From assembly GCF_014697625.1 (NCBI RefSeq), contig NZ_JACJSG010000041.1, positions 16,503-80,502 of the forward strand: a DNA stretch of 64,000 nucleotides, given 5' to 3'. Position 1 is the first letter of the stretch; each line of letters opens with the position of its first letter. Origin of the DNA: Anabaena azotica FACHB-119 (GTDB lineage: Bacteria; Cyanobacteriota; Cyanobacteriia; Cyanobacteriales; Nostocaceae). Below, piece by piece: positions 25,677-34,321 of the stretch. Position numbers and translations under genes: made by a program. The notes beneath the pieces were generated by a model, which did no database searches, was not told the origin of the DNA, and saw nothing but the letters and a program-made list of their open reading frames with translations.

Positions 25677-26063
25677 ATTACCGAAAAACTGGGTTTAAAG
25701 CCCCGCCCTTCTAGGGCGGCTTTTGTGGTAGTATAACTAATGGCGGTAAAGCGCACAAATAAAAGACGAAGTAGGTCAAGCGGACTGCTCCTGATCTGGA
25801 AAGACAGGTAGTATAAATCCGCGCATCTTGTACCGCCACTTGCTTTATGCCGGGAAACCCGTCCAACGCAGTGGCTGACAAATGTGGGAGTAAACGCAAA
25901 AATTAAAAACCTTTTCAAACGCGGTCGGGCAGTCCGTGTGAGCTTGTGGACGTATCCAAACGGAGAAAGTTGAATACTAGTATTCAGATTTCTAGAGAGG
26001 ACGGATGAAGCAAGAATCCTCCCTCCGGGACGCTAACGCGAACGTCTCTTTAGAGCGAGGAGT
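25677..26063 (-). mobile_element. IS200/IS605-derived non-autonomous element, copy B (387 bp)
   Basis: This is the inverted counterpart of copy A, with the same ends and length. Its target TTGAC lies at 26064-26068 (reverse strand). The stop codon TGA of the S4-domain gene is part of that target, so the insertion falls just beyond the stop. Right-end hairpin and TTTCGGTAAT are as in copy A. No transposase is encoded. Confidence 0.87.
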
Positions 26064-26064
26064 G

Positions 26065-26844
26065 TCAAATATACCTTGTTAGCTGGACGCGGTAACGGTC
26101 TTTTTTGGTGACGGCGATATCGCCAACTTCTAAGCGTCCTTTACCGCGAATGGCGATTAAGTCACCTGATTTCACTTGTGAACTGGCTTGGGTAACTTCT
26201 TTCCAATTGACACGGACATCGCCTGTATCAATTAAGTCAACCATTTTGTTGCGAGACATCCCAAAACCAGCAGAGGCGATCGCATCTAGTCGCAAGGACG
26301 CTTCTACTGTAGTTAATTCTTTCTTCTTCGGTTCCCTGACTTTTAACTCAGCCAAATCGATGGCTTGGGTTTTCACAGGAACCGATCGCACTTGTTTAAG
26401 ATTGAACTCTAGAAACTCGGCTAACTCTGGAACTACAATTGCTTGTGCGCCTCGTTCACCCAGGACAATAATATCGCCAGTTTTCTCCCTGACGATTCCC
26501 GTTCCTAGCATTGCGCCTAAAAAGTCGCGGTGCGTCGCCGAGTCAAATAGGAAATTACCAGCGATTTCTAGGACGGTGAGGCTAACTTGGGATTGATCCA
26601 AGGGTAACTCAGCACGAGCGATCGCTAATCTTTGGCGTTCAGCTTGCGGATAACCACCCCAAGCCACCAATTGCACTTCTGTTAACCGACTAAACACTCG
26701 TCGAATTTCTGCCAATTCTGGCGGCGACAGAAAATCCGTCATCACCACTTCCCAAGTTTTAATGGCTTGTTCTGCTTGGTCAATTACACGAGCTATACTA
26801 TCGCGATTTTCAACACCCTTTAAAAGTTCTTCTCTTGGCAACAT
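26065..26844 (-). CDS. S4-domain RNA-binding protein (photosystem II S4 family / YlmH-like)
   Basis: A 259-residue protein of the YlmH-like family, called photosystem II S4 domain protein in cyanobacteria. An RRM-like central part (EIRRVFSRLTEVQLVAWGGY, then PQAERQRL) precedes the C-terminal S4 domain (LRLDAIASAGFGMSRNKMVD, then GDVRVNWK). S4 domains bind structured RNA. The reading frame ends at TGA inside an IS200/IS605 target site, and the insertion leaves the protein intact. Confidence 0.88.
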   Translation of the reverse strand: MLPREELLKGVENRDSIARVIDQAEQAIKTWEVVMTDFLSPPELAEIRRVFSRLTEVQLVAWGGYPQAERQRLAIARAELPLDQSQVSLTVLEIAGNFLFDSATHRDFLGAMLGTGIVREKTGDIIVLGERGAQAIVVPELAEFLEFNLKQVRSVPVKTQAIDLAELKVREPKKKELTTVEASLRLDAIASAGFGMSRNKMVDLIDTGDVRVNWKEVTQASSQVKSGDLIAIRGKGRLEVGDIAVTKKDRYRVQLTRYI

Positions 26845-26850
26845 TTTAAA

Positions 26851-26976
26851 TAGTCATTAGTCATTGGTCATTAGTCATTAGTCATTAGTCCATAGTCCAT
26901 AGTCAACAGTCCATAGTCCCCTTTCCCCCTTCCCCTTTCCCCTTTCCCCTTTCCCCAATTCCCAGTCCCCAGTCCC
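26851..26976. repeat. Heptamer tandem repeats (TAGTCAT / CCCTTTC types)
   Basis: Arrays of TAGTCAT and AGTCCAT units followed by C-rich CCCTTTC units fill the gap between two minus-strand genes. No gene is seen. Confidence 0.85.
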
Positions 26977-27483
26977 TTACACAGGAGTTGTGTCAGCGTA
27001 ACCTTGGAGATTTTCTGGCTCAAACTGGCGTAATATCTTGGTTGCTTGGCGCGATAGAGCTTCAGTACCTTGAACTACAATTAAGTATTTTCCTGCATCT
27101 AAACGGTTACGGTAAGGTAAAGCATCACCGCCACCGACAACTAAGCCGACTCCACCGCCAACAACCACACCACCCAAAGCGCCGCTAGCAGCACCTAAAA
27201 GACCACCAACAACGTGATTACCAATTTCACCCGCCCAAGCAAAGGTATTCAAACCAGTGATGTAACTAAAAGTGAAACCAGCAAAAAAACCGAATGGTAC
27301 TAACCACAGCGACATCAGCTTGGCTTGCTTTCTCGCTTGCAGGTTGGGGTCAATTAAGCCAAACTCATCGGCAGTTTTATAGCCTCTCCCTAAAATAGTA
27401 CTATTGATGCCCTCTTTTTCTAAGGCTAAGTAAGCAGCTTCTGCTTGGATACGGTCTGGTAATACGGCAACAAGGTAATTCAT
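26977..27483 (-). CDS. Glycine-zipper membrane protein, function unknown
   Basis: A 168-residue protein. The N-terminal 45 residues form an alpha/beta module (VLPDRIQAEAAYLALEKEGI), seen in general stress proteins. A hydrophobic segment follows (LMSLWLVPFGFFAGFTFSYI). Residues about 95-125 are a glycine zipper (GGLLGAASGALGGVVVGGG). The C-terminal 40 residues repeat an alpha/beta element. The pattern is common in cyanobacterial hypothetical proteins; a stress or membrane role is inference. Confidence 0.75.
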   Translation of the reverse strand: MNYLVAVLPDRIQAEAAYLALEKEGINSTILGRGYKTADEFGLIDPNLQARKQAKLMSLWLVPFGFFAGFTFSYITGLNTFAWAGEIGNHVVGGLLGAASGALGGVVVGGGVGLVVGGGDALPYRNRLDAGKYLIVVQGTEALSRQATKILRQFEPENLQGYADTTPV

Positions 27484-28045
27484 TGATAGAAAAATTGTCT
27501 GATAAAAGTTTTGCCTTCATTAACAGGGTATCAGTCCTTGTTCCATCATAGGACTTAGACATAAAAACAGGGGTTTAAGGGTTTAGGGGTATAGGGGTGT
27601 AGGGGTATACCCGGATTTCTCACCAAATTTACGAAACCTAAGCGCAGAGGCTGTAGGGGCGGGTTCACAAATATGCTTCCATCATTCACGAATATCTCGT
27701 GAACCCGCCCAATTGTTAATTATTTTTGGTAGAGATTTAGGGACAGATGCACATATTATCTTAAAGCAAAGAACTTAGTAGCGATCGCTATGCCGATTAA
27801 ACTTACTTTTTGCAATGATAGCGGTGATCGCCTAGCGGGGTAACTCAGCCGTTGCGATTGCGTTCACTCCCTGGGGCTTGCTTCCAGTATAACAGGGATG
27901 TCGTCACAATACTCTTTCCCTCCCAATTAGGGATCACTGATTTTTGGCTGATGGTGAAAATGCTCTCTAAATCTCTACTGGTTCAAAACCTTTTCCCTAC
28001 CTATAGACAGTTGACTATGGACTATGGACTGTGGACTATGGACTA
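27484..28045. other. Intergenic region with short repeats
   Basis: It contains GGGGTAT-type heptamers (about 27567-27608), an inverted pair around GGGCGGGTTCAC / GTGAACCCGCCC (27657-27710), and ATGGACT-type heptamers at the right edge. An open frame at 27852 has no coding features. I find no RNA gene. Confidence 0.55.
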
Positions 28046-28906
28046 ATGACTAATGACTATCAAATCAAGAATGTTTTGTATGCTCGCGCTCGTTTAGGAG
28101 AGGGGCCAGTATGGGACTCGACTCATCAATGGTTATATTGGGTTGATATTTATAACCATCGGGTAAACAGATTTAATCCTGTGACTGGGGAGAATTTGTA
28201 TTTTGATGTGGGAGATGTGGTTGGTGCGATCGCCATAATTAGCACAAATCGCTTGATTATGGCGCTGCGTCACGGTTTGGCGTTTCTCAATCTGGATACA
28301 GGTGAAGTCATACCAATTATCCAAATCGAAGCCGATAAGCCGGGTAATCGTTTTAATGATGGTAAGTGCGATCGCCAAGGGCGTTTTTGGTTTGGTTCGA
28401 TGTCTCCTACTGCAACTCAGGCTAGCCTTTATCGTTATGATCCTGATGGTTCTTTACACTTGATGGAAACAGGGTTGACGATTTCTAATGGATTAGGCTG
28501 GAGTCCTGATCAAAAGACATTTTATTTAACTGATTCCCCTGACCAGAAAATTTATGCTTACAACTTCGATGCGGTGACGGGTAAAATTAGCGATCGCCGC
28601 CTATTTGTTGATTTAACTGGTGAATCTTTCTATCCTGATGGCATGACCATAGATACTCAGGGTAATATCTGGTCAGCGATGTGGGATGGCTGGTGTGTAA
28701 TTTGCTTTAATCCCAAGGGTGAGGAAATCTCACGCATAAACCTACCAATACAGCGTCCCACTAGTTGCACTTTTGGCGGTGAAGATTTGCGGACACTATA
28801 TATTACTAGCGCTTCCGTGGGACTGAGTGAGGAAGAGATTGAAAAAAGTTTCTACTCTGGTGATTTGTTTGCGGTTGAGACTAACGTGGTGAGATTAGCC
28901 AACTAA
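28046..28906 (+). CDS. SMP-30/gluconolactonase-family hydrolase
   Basis: A 286-residue six-bladed beta-propeller of the SMP-30/LRE family, which hydrolyses sugar lactones. Conserved features are RLGEGPVWD with the metal-binding Glu, NRFNDGKCDRQGRFWFGSM with the Asn and Asp ligands, SNGLGWSPD, and FYPDGMTID with the last metal-binding Asp. The ATG at 28046 sits inside a heptamer repeat (ACTAATG), and a GTG 15 bp upstream is also possible. The translation start thus derives from the repeat array. Confidence 0.92.
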   Translation: MTNDYQIKNVLYARARLGEGPVWDSTHQWLYWVDIYNHRVNRFNPVTGENLYFDVGDVVGAIAIISTNRLIMALRHGLAFLNLDTGEVIPIIQIEADKPGNRFNDGKCDRQGRFWFGSMSPTATQASLYRYDPDGSLHLMETGLTISNGLGWSPDQKTFYLTDSPDQKIYAYNFDAVTGKISDRRLFVDLTGESFYPDGMTIDTQGNIWSAMWDGWCVICFNPKGEEISRINLPIQRPTSCTFGGEDLRTLYITSASVGLSEEEIEKSFYSGDLFAVETNVVRLAN

Positions 28907-28955
28907 TTGGTAATTGGTAATTGGTAATTGGTAATTGGTAATGGTAGCAAAATCT

Positions 28956-29249
28956 AGGGTGCGTCAGTACGAGAAATCCTAACCGTACCAAGAAAATATT
29001 CACAGGACTTACGCACCAATGTTATCTGTTAAGACTGGGTGTAAGGGTGTAAGGGTGTAAGGGTGTAGGTTTTGAAGGCTTACCCCCCTACACCCCTATA
29101 CCCCTATACCCTTGTCAAAACTCCTGCTGCTGTTCATAGAAAACATGAACCAATTCATGAACCCCTACACCCCTATACCCCTATACCCTTGTCCAAACCC
29201 TTGATTTTTCGTTTTCATGCGTAAGTCCTAATTCATACTGACGCACCCT
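28956..29249. mobile_element. Element with nested inverted repeats (294 bp)
   Basis: Outer repeats AGGGTGCGTCAGTA (28956-28969) and its complement (29236-29249) enclose inner repeats AGGACTTACGCA (29004-29015) and its complement (29218-29229). The centre holds GTGTAAG- and CCCTATA-type heptamers. No protein is encoded. It resembles a non-autonomous element. A related 123-bp element with the two repeat types in reverse nesting occurs at 54444-54566. Confidence 0.65.
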
Positions 29250-29255
29250 ACTAAC

Positions 29256-29285
29256 TGTAGAGACGTTACATGTAACGTCTCTACA
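29256..29285. repeat. 30-bp perfect palindrome
   Basis: TGTAGAGACGTTACA is followed directly by its exact complement, giving a 30-bp palindrome without a loop. It lies 77 bp past the end of the hybrid kinase gene. It could act as a bidirectional terminator or be a dispersed palindromic repeat. Confidence 0.75.
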
Positions 29286-29362
29286 TGGTTTTGGGTTTTA
29301 CGCTTGTACCTCATTTACCCAAAATATGCTGTAAGTAGCGCACCCTACTAACTATCTTTGGC

Positions 29363-32300
29363 TCATCGTTCATTAAACCTTAAATTTTGATGAATCTGAG
29401 TCAGCAAGTCTTCCATCGAGATGGAACGAGGGACAATTTGAGTAGCGATCGCCCGCACAACATTGGCGATCGCTGAGGATTCCTGCTTTCTGCCATGACT
29501 CAGCTTAGTAGCAGATGTTACTCTACTACGGCTTAACTGTTGATCGATCACCAGAATCGGCGGCAAATCAAACGGTAAATCTGGTAAGGCTTTTAATGCT
29601 TTCACCATCTCTGGATGAATAGTTGAATCTCCTAAATAAATGAGTAGCAAATCTATACTGTGGTGGCGCATTTGTTGTAATACTTCTGCCCAACAGCGTG
29701 CCATTGTTGCCTTTAAACCAGCTGTCTGCAAATACTGGATTAAAGCTTGAAACCATTCGGTTCCCCGTTCCACCACTTCCTGCGCCACTGCTGTATTTTT
29801 CTCTGTACTGTAACCTTTGGCTGATTTGCGTCTGGTTTGTGGTAAGTCTTCTAAAATTGCCAAATCTACTACAAAGATGCTTGGTGGATAGCAAATGCCA
29901 GAAGCAATTTGTAGCACTGATAGCAAGGGATCTTTACCCTGTCTTAACCCATCCTGATGATCTTTACCCAATGGAGTTAAACAAGGAAAAACGGAAAGCC
30001 CAGGGATTTGGGAAGCAGCCAGGGTAGTATCGACATCACAAGTTACTAATGGTAAAGCTGCCAATCGGGGATGTTTAGTTAATTGTTGTAGGTAAGCTTG
30101 AGCTATAGAAGTTTCTACATCCAACAAAATTACATCAAACTGCCAAACCCTCGCCAGAAGTTCTGCTTGGTCTAAATCGTCCACTTCAATGACACGATGT
30201 TCTTGTAATGAAGGGTGGGGATTAATTGATTCCATTTCTGAATTAACTAATCTCAGAATCCGCAGGGTTTTTTTTAATGGGTTCGTTTCACTAGGGTCTA
30301 AACTTAGTGGCTGTGCTATTGGTTTGCCACATAATTTATCTAACAAAGGTGAAAGGGATGGCTGTTCTACTGGCAAAGTTAAGAAACCATCGGCGCGGTT
30401 AGCAAAAGCTAGTTCTTTTTCTGCCCCTGTAGCAGTGACAATTACGGGGATATGACGAGTTGCACCATCAGATTTCAGCAAGGTCAACACATCCCAACCA
30501 GATAATAGAGGTAACAGGGGATTTAAAAACACGGCTGTTGGTTGTAAACGTCGTGCTTTTTCCACAGCTTCTGTACCAGAACGGGCAATTACCACCCGAT
30601 AACCTAAAGTTTTCAGTTGATCAGTTAAATTTTCTATATATCTGGCTACTGCTTCCACTACTAGCACTAACCTTTGGCAAGAGACAGGATGATTTTCTTG
30701 ACTCGCCGTTACCCGATGGCTTGTGTTGGTGCTGGGGGTGGAGAAATTTTCTCTACCCACTTCCGACTCAGCATAACTAGTACTAGGTGGACTGGGTGGT
30801 AAAAGTAGGGTAAATTGACTACCTTTACCTTCCCGCGATAAAAAGCTGACATCGCCACCGTGGAGACGCGCTAAAGCCCTAGTTAATACTAGTCCTAAAC
30901 CTGTGCCTTCAAACTGGCGGGTGAGGGGGTTTTCTAGTTGTTGGAACTTTTGGAAGATGAGATGTTGCTGGTGTTCGGGAATACCAATACCTGTATCCCA
31001 TACTGTAAAAGCAATCCATCCTTCCCAACGACTCACGCGCAAACCAATTTCCCCAGATATTTCTGTGAATTTGAAGGCGTTAGATAATAGATGAACCAGC
31101 ATTTGCCGCAGGCGCAACTCATCAGCTACTATCTGGTCTAAGTCGAGTTCCATCGATAGGGTAAATTCTGGGGTCGATGGGTTGGTGGCGGAGTTGGTGT
31201 TTTTACTAGTTTGATTATGAATCGCTTTGGCTTCGGAAAGGGCGCGATCGCACACAGCCCGAATACTCACAGGTACTGGTGTTAGTTCCATTTGCCCTGT
31301 TTCCATCCGGGTTAAATCCAAAATGTCATTCACCACACTCATCAGGTGACGACCACTTTGGTGAATTAGTCCCGCGTAACGGGCTTGGCGTTCGTTGAGT
31401 TTTCCCAACTGCTGATCTACTAGCAACCTGGATAAGCCCAAAACTGCTGTTAAGGGTGTCTTCAGTTCGTGACTAATACAAGCCAAAAATTCATCTTTTA
31501 AGCGATTTAATTGGATAAGGTCGGCATTTTTGGCAGCTAGTTCTTTACACAGTTGCTGCTGTTCTGTGATGTCAGTCGCCAACACCAGCCATAAATCATC
31601 GCTGCTGGACAATTTTAAATCAGGGCTATCTAAAAGAATTTTCGCAAACTGCCATACTCGTTCTTTTCCGTTCTGCACTTCTACAACACAGGTACAAGTA
31701 TTCAGTTGATGATCTAAAAAGCAACGACTAGACGCGGTTTTGGCAGTTGTGGCTGGTTCGTAGGCTGAATGGGGTAGCAAACCTGTAGTTGGTATTTTGG
31801 CTAACTCTTCCCCTACCAAGTCATAACTTTTAGTATGATTCTTTGCCACACCAGTTTTTTGCCCTACATATTCTGGCTGTTTCATCCTGGTGGCTGCTAA
31901 TATGGACTCTACTTGTTGGCGCACTCCCTCCGGGTCTTTTAACGCCCCTAATTGTTGCCACCAAGCCAAATTTTGCGTTAATACTTCACCCGTACCTGTT
32001 TGCAACATTAAAGGCCAAGGTAGGCTTTCTAATAACTGTATCAGTGGTTGGTATTGGTTGTTTCTGGTTGTGCCGCTCATTGTAGGGGAACGCTTAAATC
32101 CAGGTTCACTGATATGATTTGTCTTGGGGTTGTGGGTTGGGACATAGCCAGTACCTGCACTTTGTTCTTTGGCTAATACTGCCAATAGGCGTACACTGTT
32201 AAGTAGCCCCAAAAGCTTACCGTCCCCATCCACTAGCGCACAATCCGCGTTATGAGCTTGGTGATAGCGCCAAAATATGGTTAATTGCTCTACACTATGG

Positions 32301-32581
32301 CTGGCTGGTAATATCTGTATTGGTTCAATTAAAGCTTGACTAAAGGTTGACAGTGGCTGTTGTAAGTTTAAAAATAATTCATTACCTGTGGCGGCTAAAA
32401 ACTTTTGTGCTAGCTGGCCAGAGTGCAGCAACCCAACGGGGCGATGCTGTTCATTTACTATCACCAAGCGATCGCATTGCTTTTGCTCAAAAACCTCCAG
32501 CACCGTTGCCAGAGTACTTGTTTCTGAGCAACTGCTTACACTTGCTAGAAATTCATCAAGCGGATACTGTAGCATTGACAT
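29363..32581 (-). CDS. Hybrid histidine kinase with CBS domains and degenerate receivers
   Basis: A 1072-residue signalling protein. Order: a CBS pair (about 1-150), a PAS-like region (about 180-350), HisKA with His371 in SHELKTPL, HATPase with GTGLGL, then three receiver-like domains. The first receiver lacks the phospho-acceptor Asp (VFLNPLLP, Asn687) and its acidic pair (VVEA for VVDD). The second keeps VILLDVE. The third has LLIYLGDS and no proper acidic pocket. No membrane segment is obvious, so it is likely cytosolic and senses adenine nucleotides through CBS or a PAS ligand. It is divergent from kaiA, as I recall for Anabaena PCC 7120; a link to clock output is inference. Confidence 0.88.
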   Translation of the reverse strand: MSMLQYPLDEFLASVSSCSETSTLATVLEVFEQKQCDRLVIVNEQHRPVGLLHSGQLAQKFLAATGNELFLNLQQPLSTFSQALIEPIQILPASHSVEQLTIFWRYHQAHNADCALVDGDGKLLGLLNSVRLLAVLAKEQSAGTGYVPTHNPKTNHISEPGFKRSPTMSGTTRNNQYQPLIQLLESLPWPLMLQTGTGEVLTQNLAWWQQLGALKDPEGVRQQVESILAATRMKQPEYVGQKTGVAKNHTKSYDLVGEELAKIPTTGLLPHSAYEPATTAKTASSRCFLDHQLNTCTCVVEVQNGKERVWQFAKILLDSPDLKLSSSDDLWLVLATDITEQQQLCKELAAKNADLIQLNRLKDEFLACISHELKTPLTAVLGLSRLLVDQQLGKLNERQARYAGLIHQSGRHLMSVVNDILDLTRMETGQMELTPVPVSIRAVCDRALSEAKAIHNQTSKNTNSATNPSTPEFTLSMELDLDQIVADELRLRQMLVHLLSNAFKFTEISGEIGLRVSRWEGWIAFTVWDTGIGIPEHQQHLIFQKFQQLENPLTRQFEGTGLGLVLTRALARLHGGDVSFLSREGKGSQFTLLLPPSPPSTSYAESEVGRENFSTPSTNTSHRVTASQENHPVSCQRLVLVVEAVARYIENLTDQLKTLGYRVVIARSGTEAVEKARRLQPTAVFLNPLLPLLSGWDVLTLLKSDGATRHIPVIVTATGAEKELAFANRADGFLTLPVEQPSLSPLLDKLCGKPIAQPLSLDPSETNPLKKTLRILRLVNSEMESINPHPSLQEHRVIEVDDLDQAELLARVWQFDVILLDVETSIAQAYLQQLTKHPRLAALPLVTCDVDTTLAASQIPGLSVFPCLTPLGKDHQDGLRQGKDPLLSVLQIASGICYPPSIFVVDLAILEDLPQTRRKSAKGYSTEKNTAVAQEVVERGTEWFQALIQYLQTAGLKATMARCWAEVLQQMRHHSIDLLLIYLGDSTIHPEMVKALKALPDLPFDLPPILVIDQQLSRSRVTSATKLSHGRKQESSAIANVVRAIATQIVPRSISMEDLLTQIHQNLRFNER

Positions 32582-33509
32582 AAGGCTTTGGGGGTCATTC
32601 TTCCTATGAAAGCCTCTGGCTGCAACATCAGCACAGAAGCAGATAGTTTTATTGCCAGCAGCAATTTCCTCTAAGAAGACTCATATAAGCGATTTTGGTA
32701 CAGCTTTAACACTATTGAAACAATAGATTTACTTCTCTCGAACACTACTGTTTGAAGTCACCAGTTTTAGGAGCGGTGACATTTTCCAGGCTCCTGATAA
32801 CTCTGGCAGGGGCAGCACAGCAGTTTTCTACAGGTGTTTCAAATTTTGATCGATAGTGACAGCTAAGACAATTATGGCTCCAAATATTCGCTTTAGAACC
32901 TTGAGGAATTATAATGATTAAGAATGCGACAATACTTTAATTTCGTTTAAGTATCTTATCAAGGAGCAGTGGAATAAATCCCTATTTAGATAGATATACA
33001 TCTGTAAATCATGAATTAGCTAATGTATTTTTGACAACGAGCAAATTTACTAATTGTAATTTCTCCGCTCATTTACTTACCCGGTCGGGCGATTGAGTAG
33101 ATACTTACATCTATATATTTTGACACGATGTCTTTTTTAGTAACGGGATTACTAGTTACGAAATCTCAATTATTATCACTAATTATCCTTCCTCTGTTGG
33201 CGATGGTGATGGCAAAAATATACAAGTATGTAAATGCTACTATTAATATTGATTTTCCAACCAGATGTTAAAGAAAATTTAGATCATCCACCAAAGCCAG
33301 CTACTAGTACAGTATTAAGCGGATGCCTAGAGAGTATATATTGGTCTACTAAGGTTTACGTATACCTTTTGCCTCTAGTTGCTGCCACTGTTACGAGAAT
33401 CTACTATCTCCAGAAACGGTGGCGATCGCAACCTCATGTAAATTCTACTAGTAAATACCCCCCTTTATCTAAATGCCAAAAGCCAAAAGCACAGCAGGTT
33501 TGTCAGCAC
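32582..33509. promoter_or_regulatory. Divergent promoter region between hybrid kinase and kaiA
   Basis: About 930 bp must hold the kinase promoter and the kaiA promoter. A 92-codon open stretch (33234-33509) runs in frame into kaiA. It encodes LLPLVAATVTRIYYLQK and other segments, unlike the N-terminal pseudo-receiver of long KaiA proteins. I treat it as leader unless shown to be translated. No defined operator could be assigned. Confidence 0.5.
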
Positions 33510-33818
33510 ATGACTCAAGAAGTTGATCGGCAAGTATTATTGCAGCAACTCAGATCAGATTATCGTCAGATACTTTTAAGTTACTTTACTACAGACAAAA
33601 CACTACAAGAAAAAATTGATAAATTTGTCAATGCAGTATTTTGTGCTAATATTCCTGTGCCAGAAATTATAGAAATTCATATGGAACAGATTGATGAATT
33701 TTCTCATCAGCTACGCTTAGAAGGTAGAGGTGATGAGACTCTAATGGACTATCGTTTAACTCTTATAGACATCCTAGCTCATCTTTGTGAAACCTATAGG
33801 GGGGCAATTTTTAAATAG
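33510..33818 (+). CDS. kaiA: Circadian clock protein KaiA, short form
   Basis: KaiA stimulates KaiC autophosphorylation. This is the 102-residue form with only the C-terminal dimerisation and KaiC-binding domain (LLSYFTTDKTLQEKIDKFVN; EIHMEQIDEFSHQL; LDYRLTLID-like MDYRLTLIDILAHL). Long KaiA of unicellular species has an extra pseudo-receiver domain. I choose the ATG at 33510 because the conserved domain begins there and the length equals the Anabaena protein. It opens the kaiABC cluster, with kaiB 101 bp downstream. Confidence 0.95.
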   Translation: MTQEVDRQVLLQQLRSDYRQILLSYFTTDKTLQEKIDKFVNAVFCANIPVPEIIEIHMEQIDEFSHQLRLEGRGDETLMDYRLTLIDILAHLCETYRGAIFK

Positions 33819-33919
33819 TAGAAGCGATCCCAACAAAAGCCAAAAACAAAATATAATTCACCACAAAATTTATGGATACCCTTTAATATTAAAATGTTAA
33901 CTTTTTATCTGATATTTTT

Positions 33920-34246
33920 ATGAATAAAGCCAGAAAGACTTACGTCCTCAAGCTTTACGTTGCCGGGAACACACCCAATTCCGTCCGAGCCTTGAAGACG
34001 CTCAAAAATATTTTAGAACAGGAGTTTAAAGGTATTTATGCTCTCAAGGTGATCGATGTGCTGAAAAACCCCCAGCTAGCGGAGGAGGATAAAATATTAG
34101 CGACACCGACATTATCGAAAATTTTGCCGCCACCAGTCCGCAAAATTATCGGTGACTTGTCAGACCGGGAAAGAGTGTTAATCGGTTTAGATTTACTCTA
34201 TGAAGAATTAACAGAAGAAGATTGGGAAGCACAAAATAATCTGTAA
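33920..34246 (+). CDS. kaiB: Circadian clock protein KaiB
   Basis: The 108-residue fold-switching clock protein that binds phosphorylated KaiC and sequesters KaiA. Family blocks are YVLKLYVAGNTPNSVRALKT, DVLKNPQLAEEDKILATPTL and the C-terminal LPPPVRKIIGDLSDRERVLI. The length fits the family. It precedes kaiC by 75 bp and is likely cotranscribed with it. It is a canonical KaiB rather than a LuxR-linked homologue. Confidence 0.98.
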   Translation: MNKARKTYVLKLYVAGNTPNSVRALKTLKNILEQEFKGIYALKVIDVLKNPQLAEEDKILATPTLSKILPPPVRKIIGDLSDRERVLIGLDLLYEELTEEDWEAQNNL

Positions 34247-34321
34247 TCTTTAAATGTTAAAAATAATTAACCAAATTTAGTGATATAAAAACTGGGGATA
34301 GCACCCTATTATTAGCAAGCG

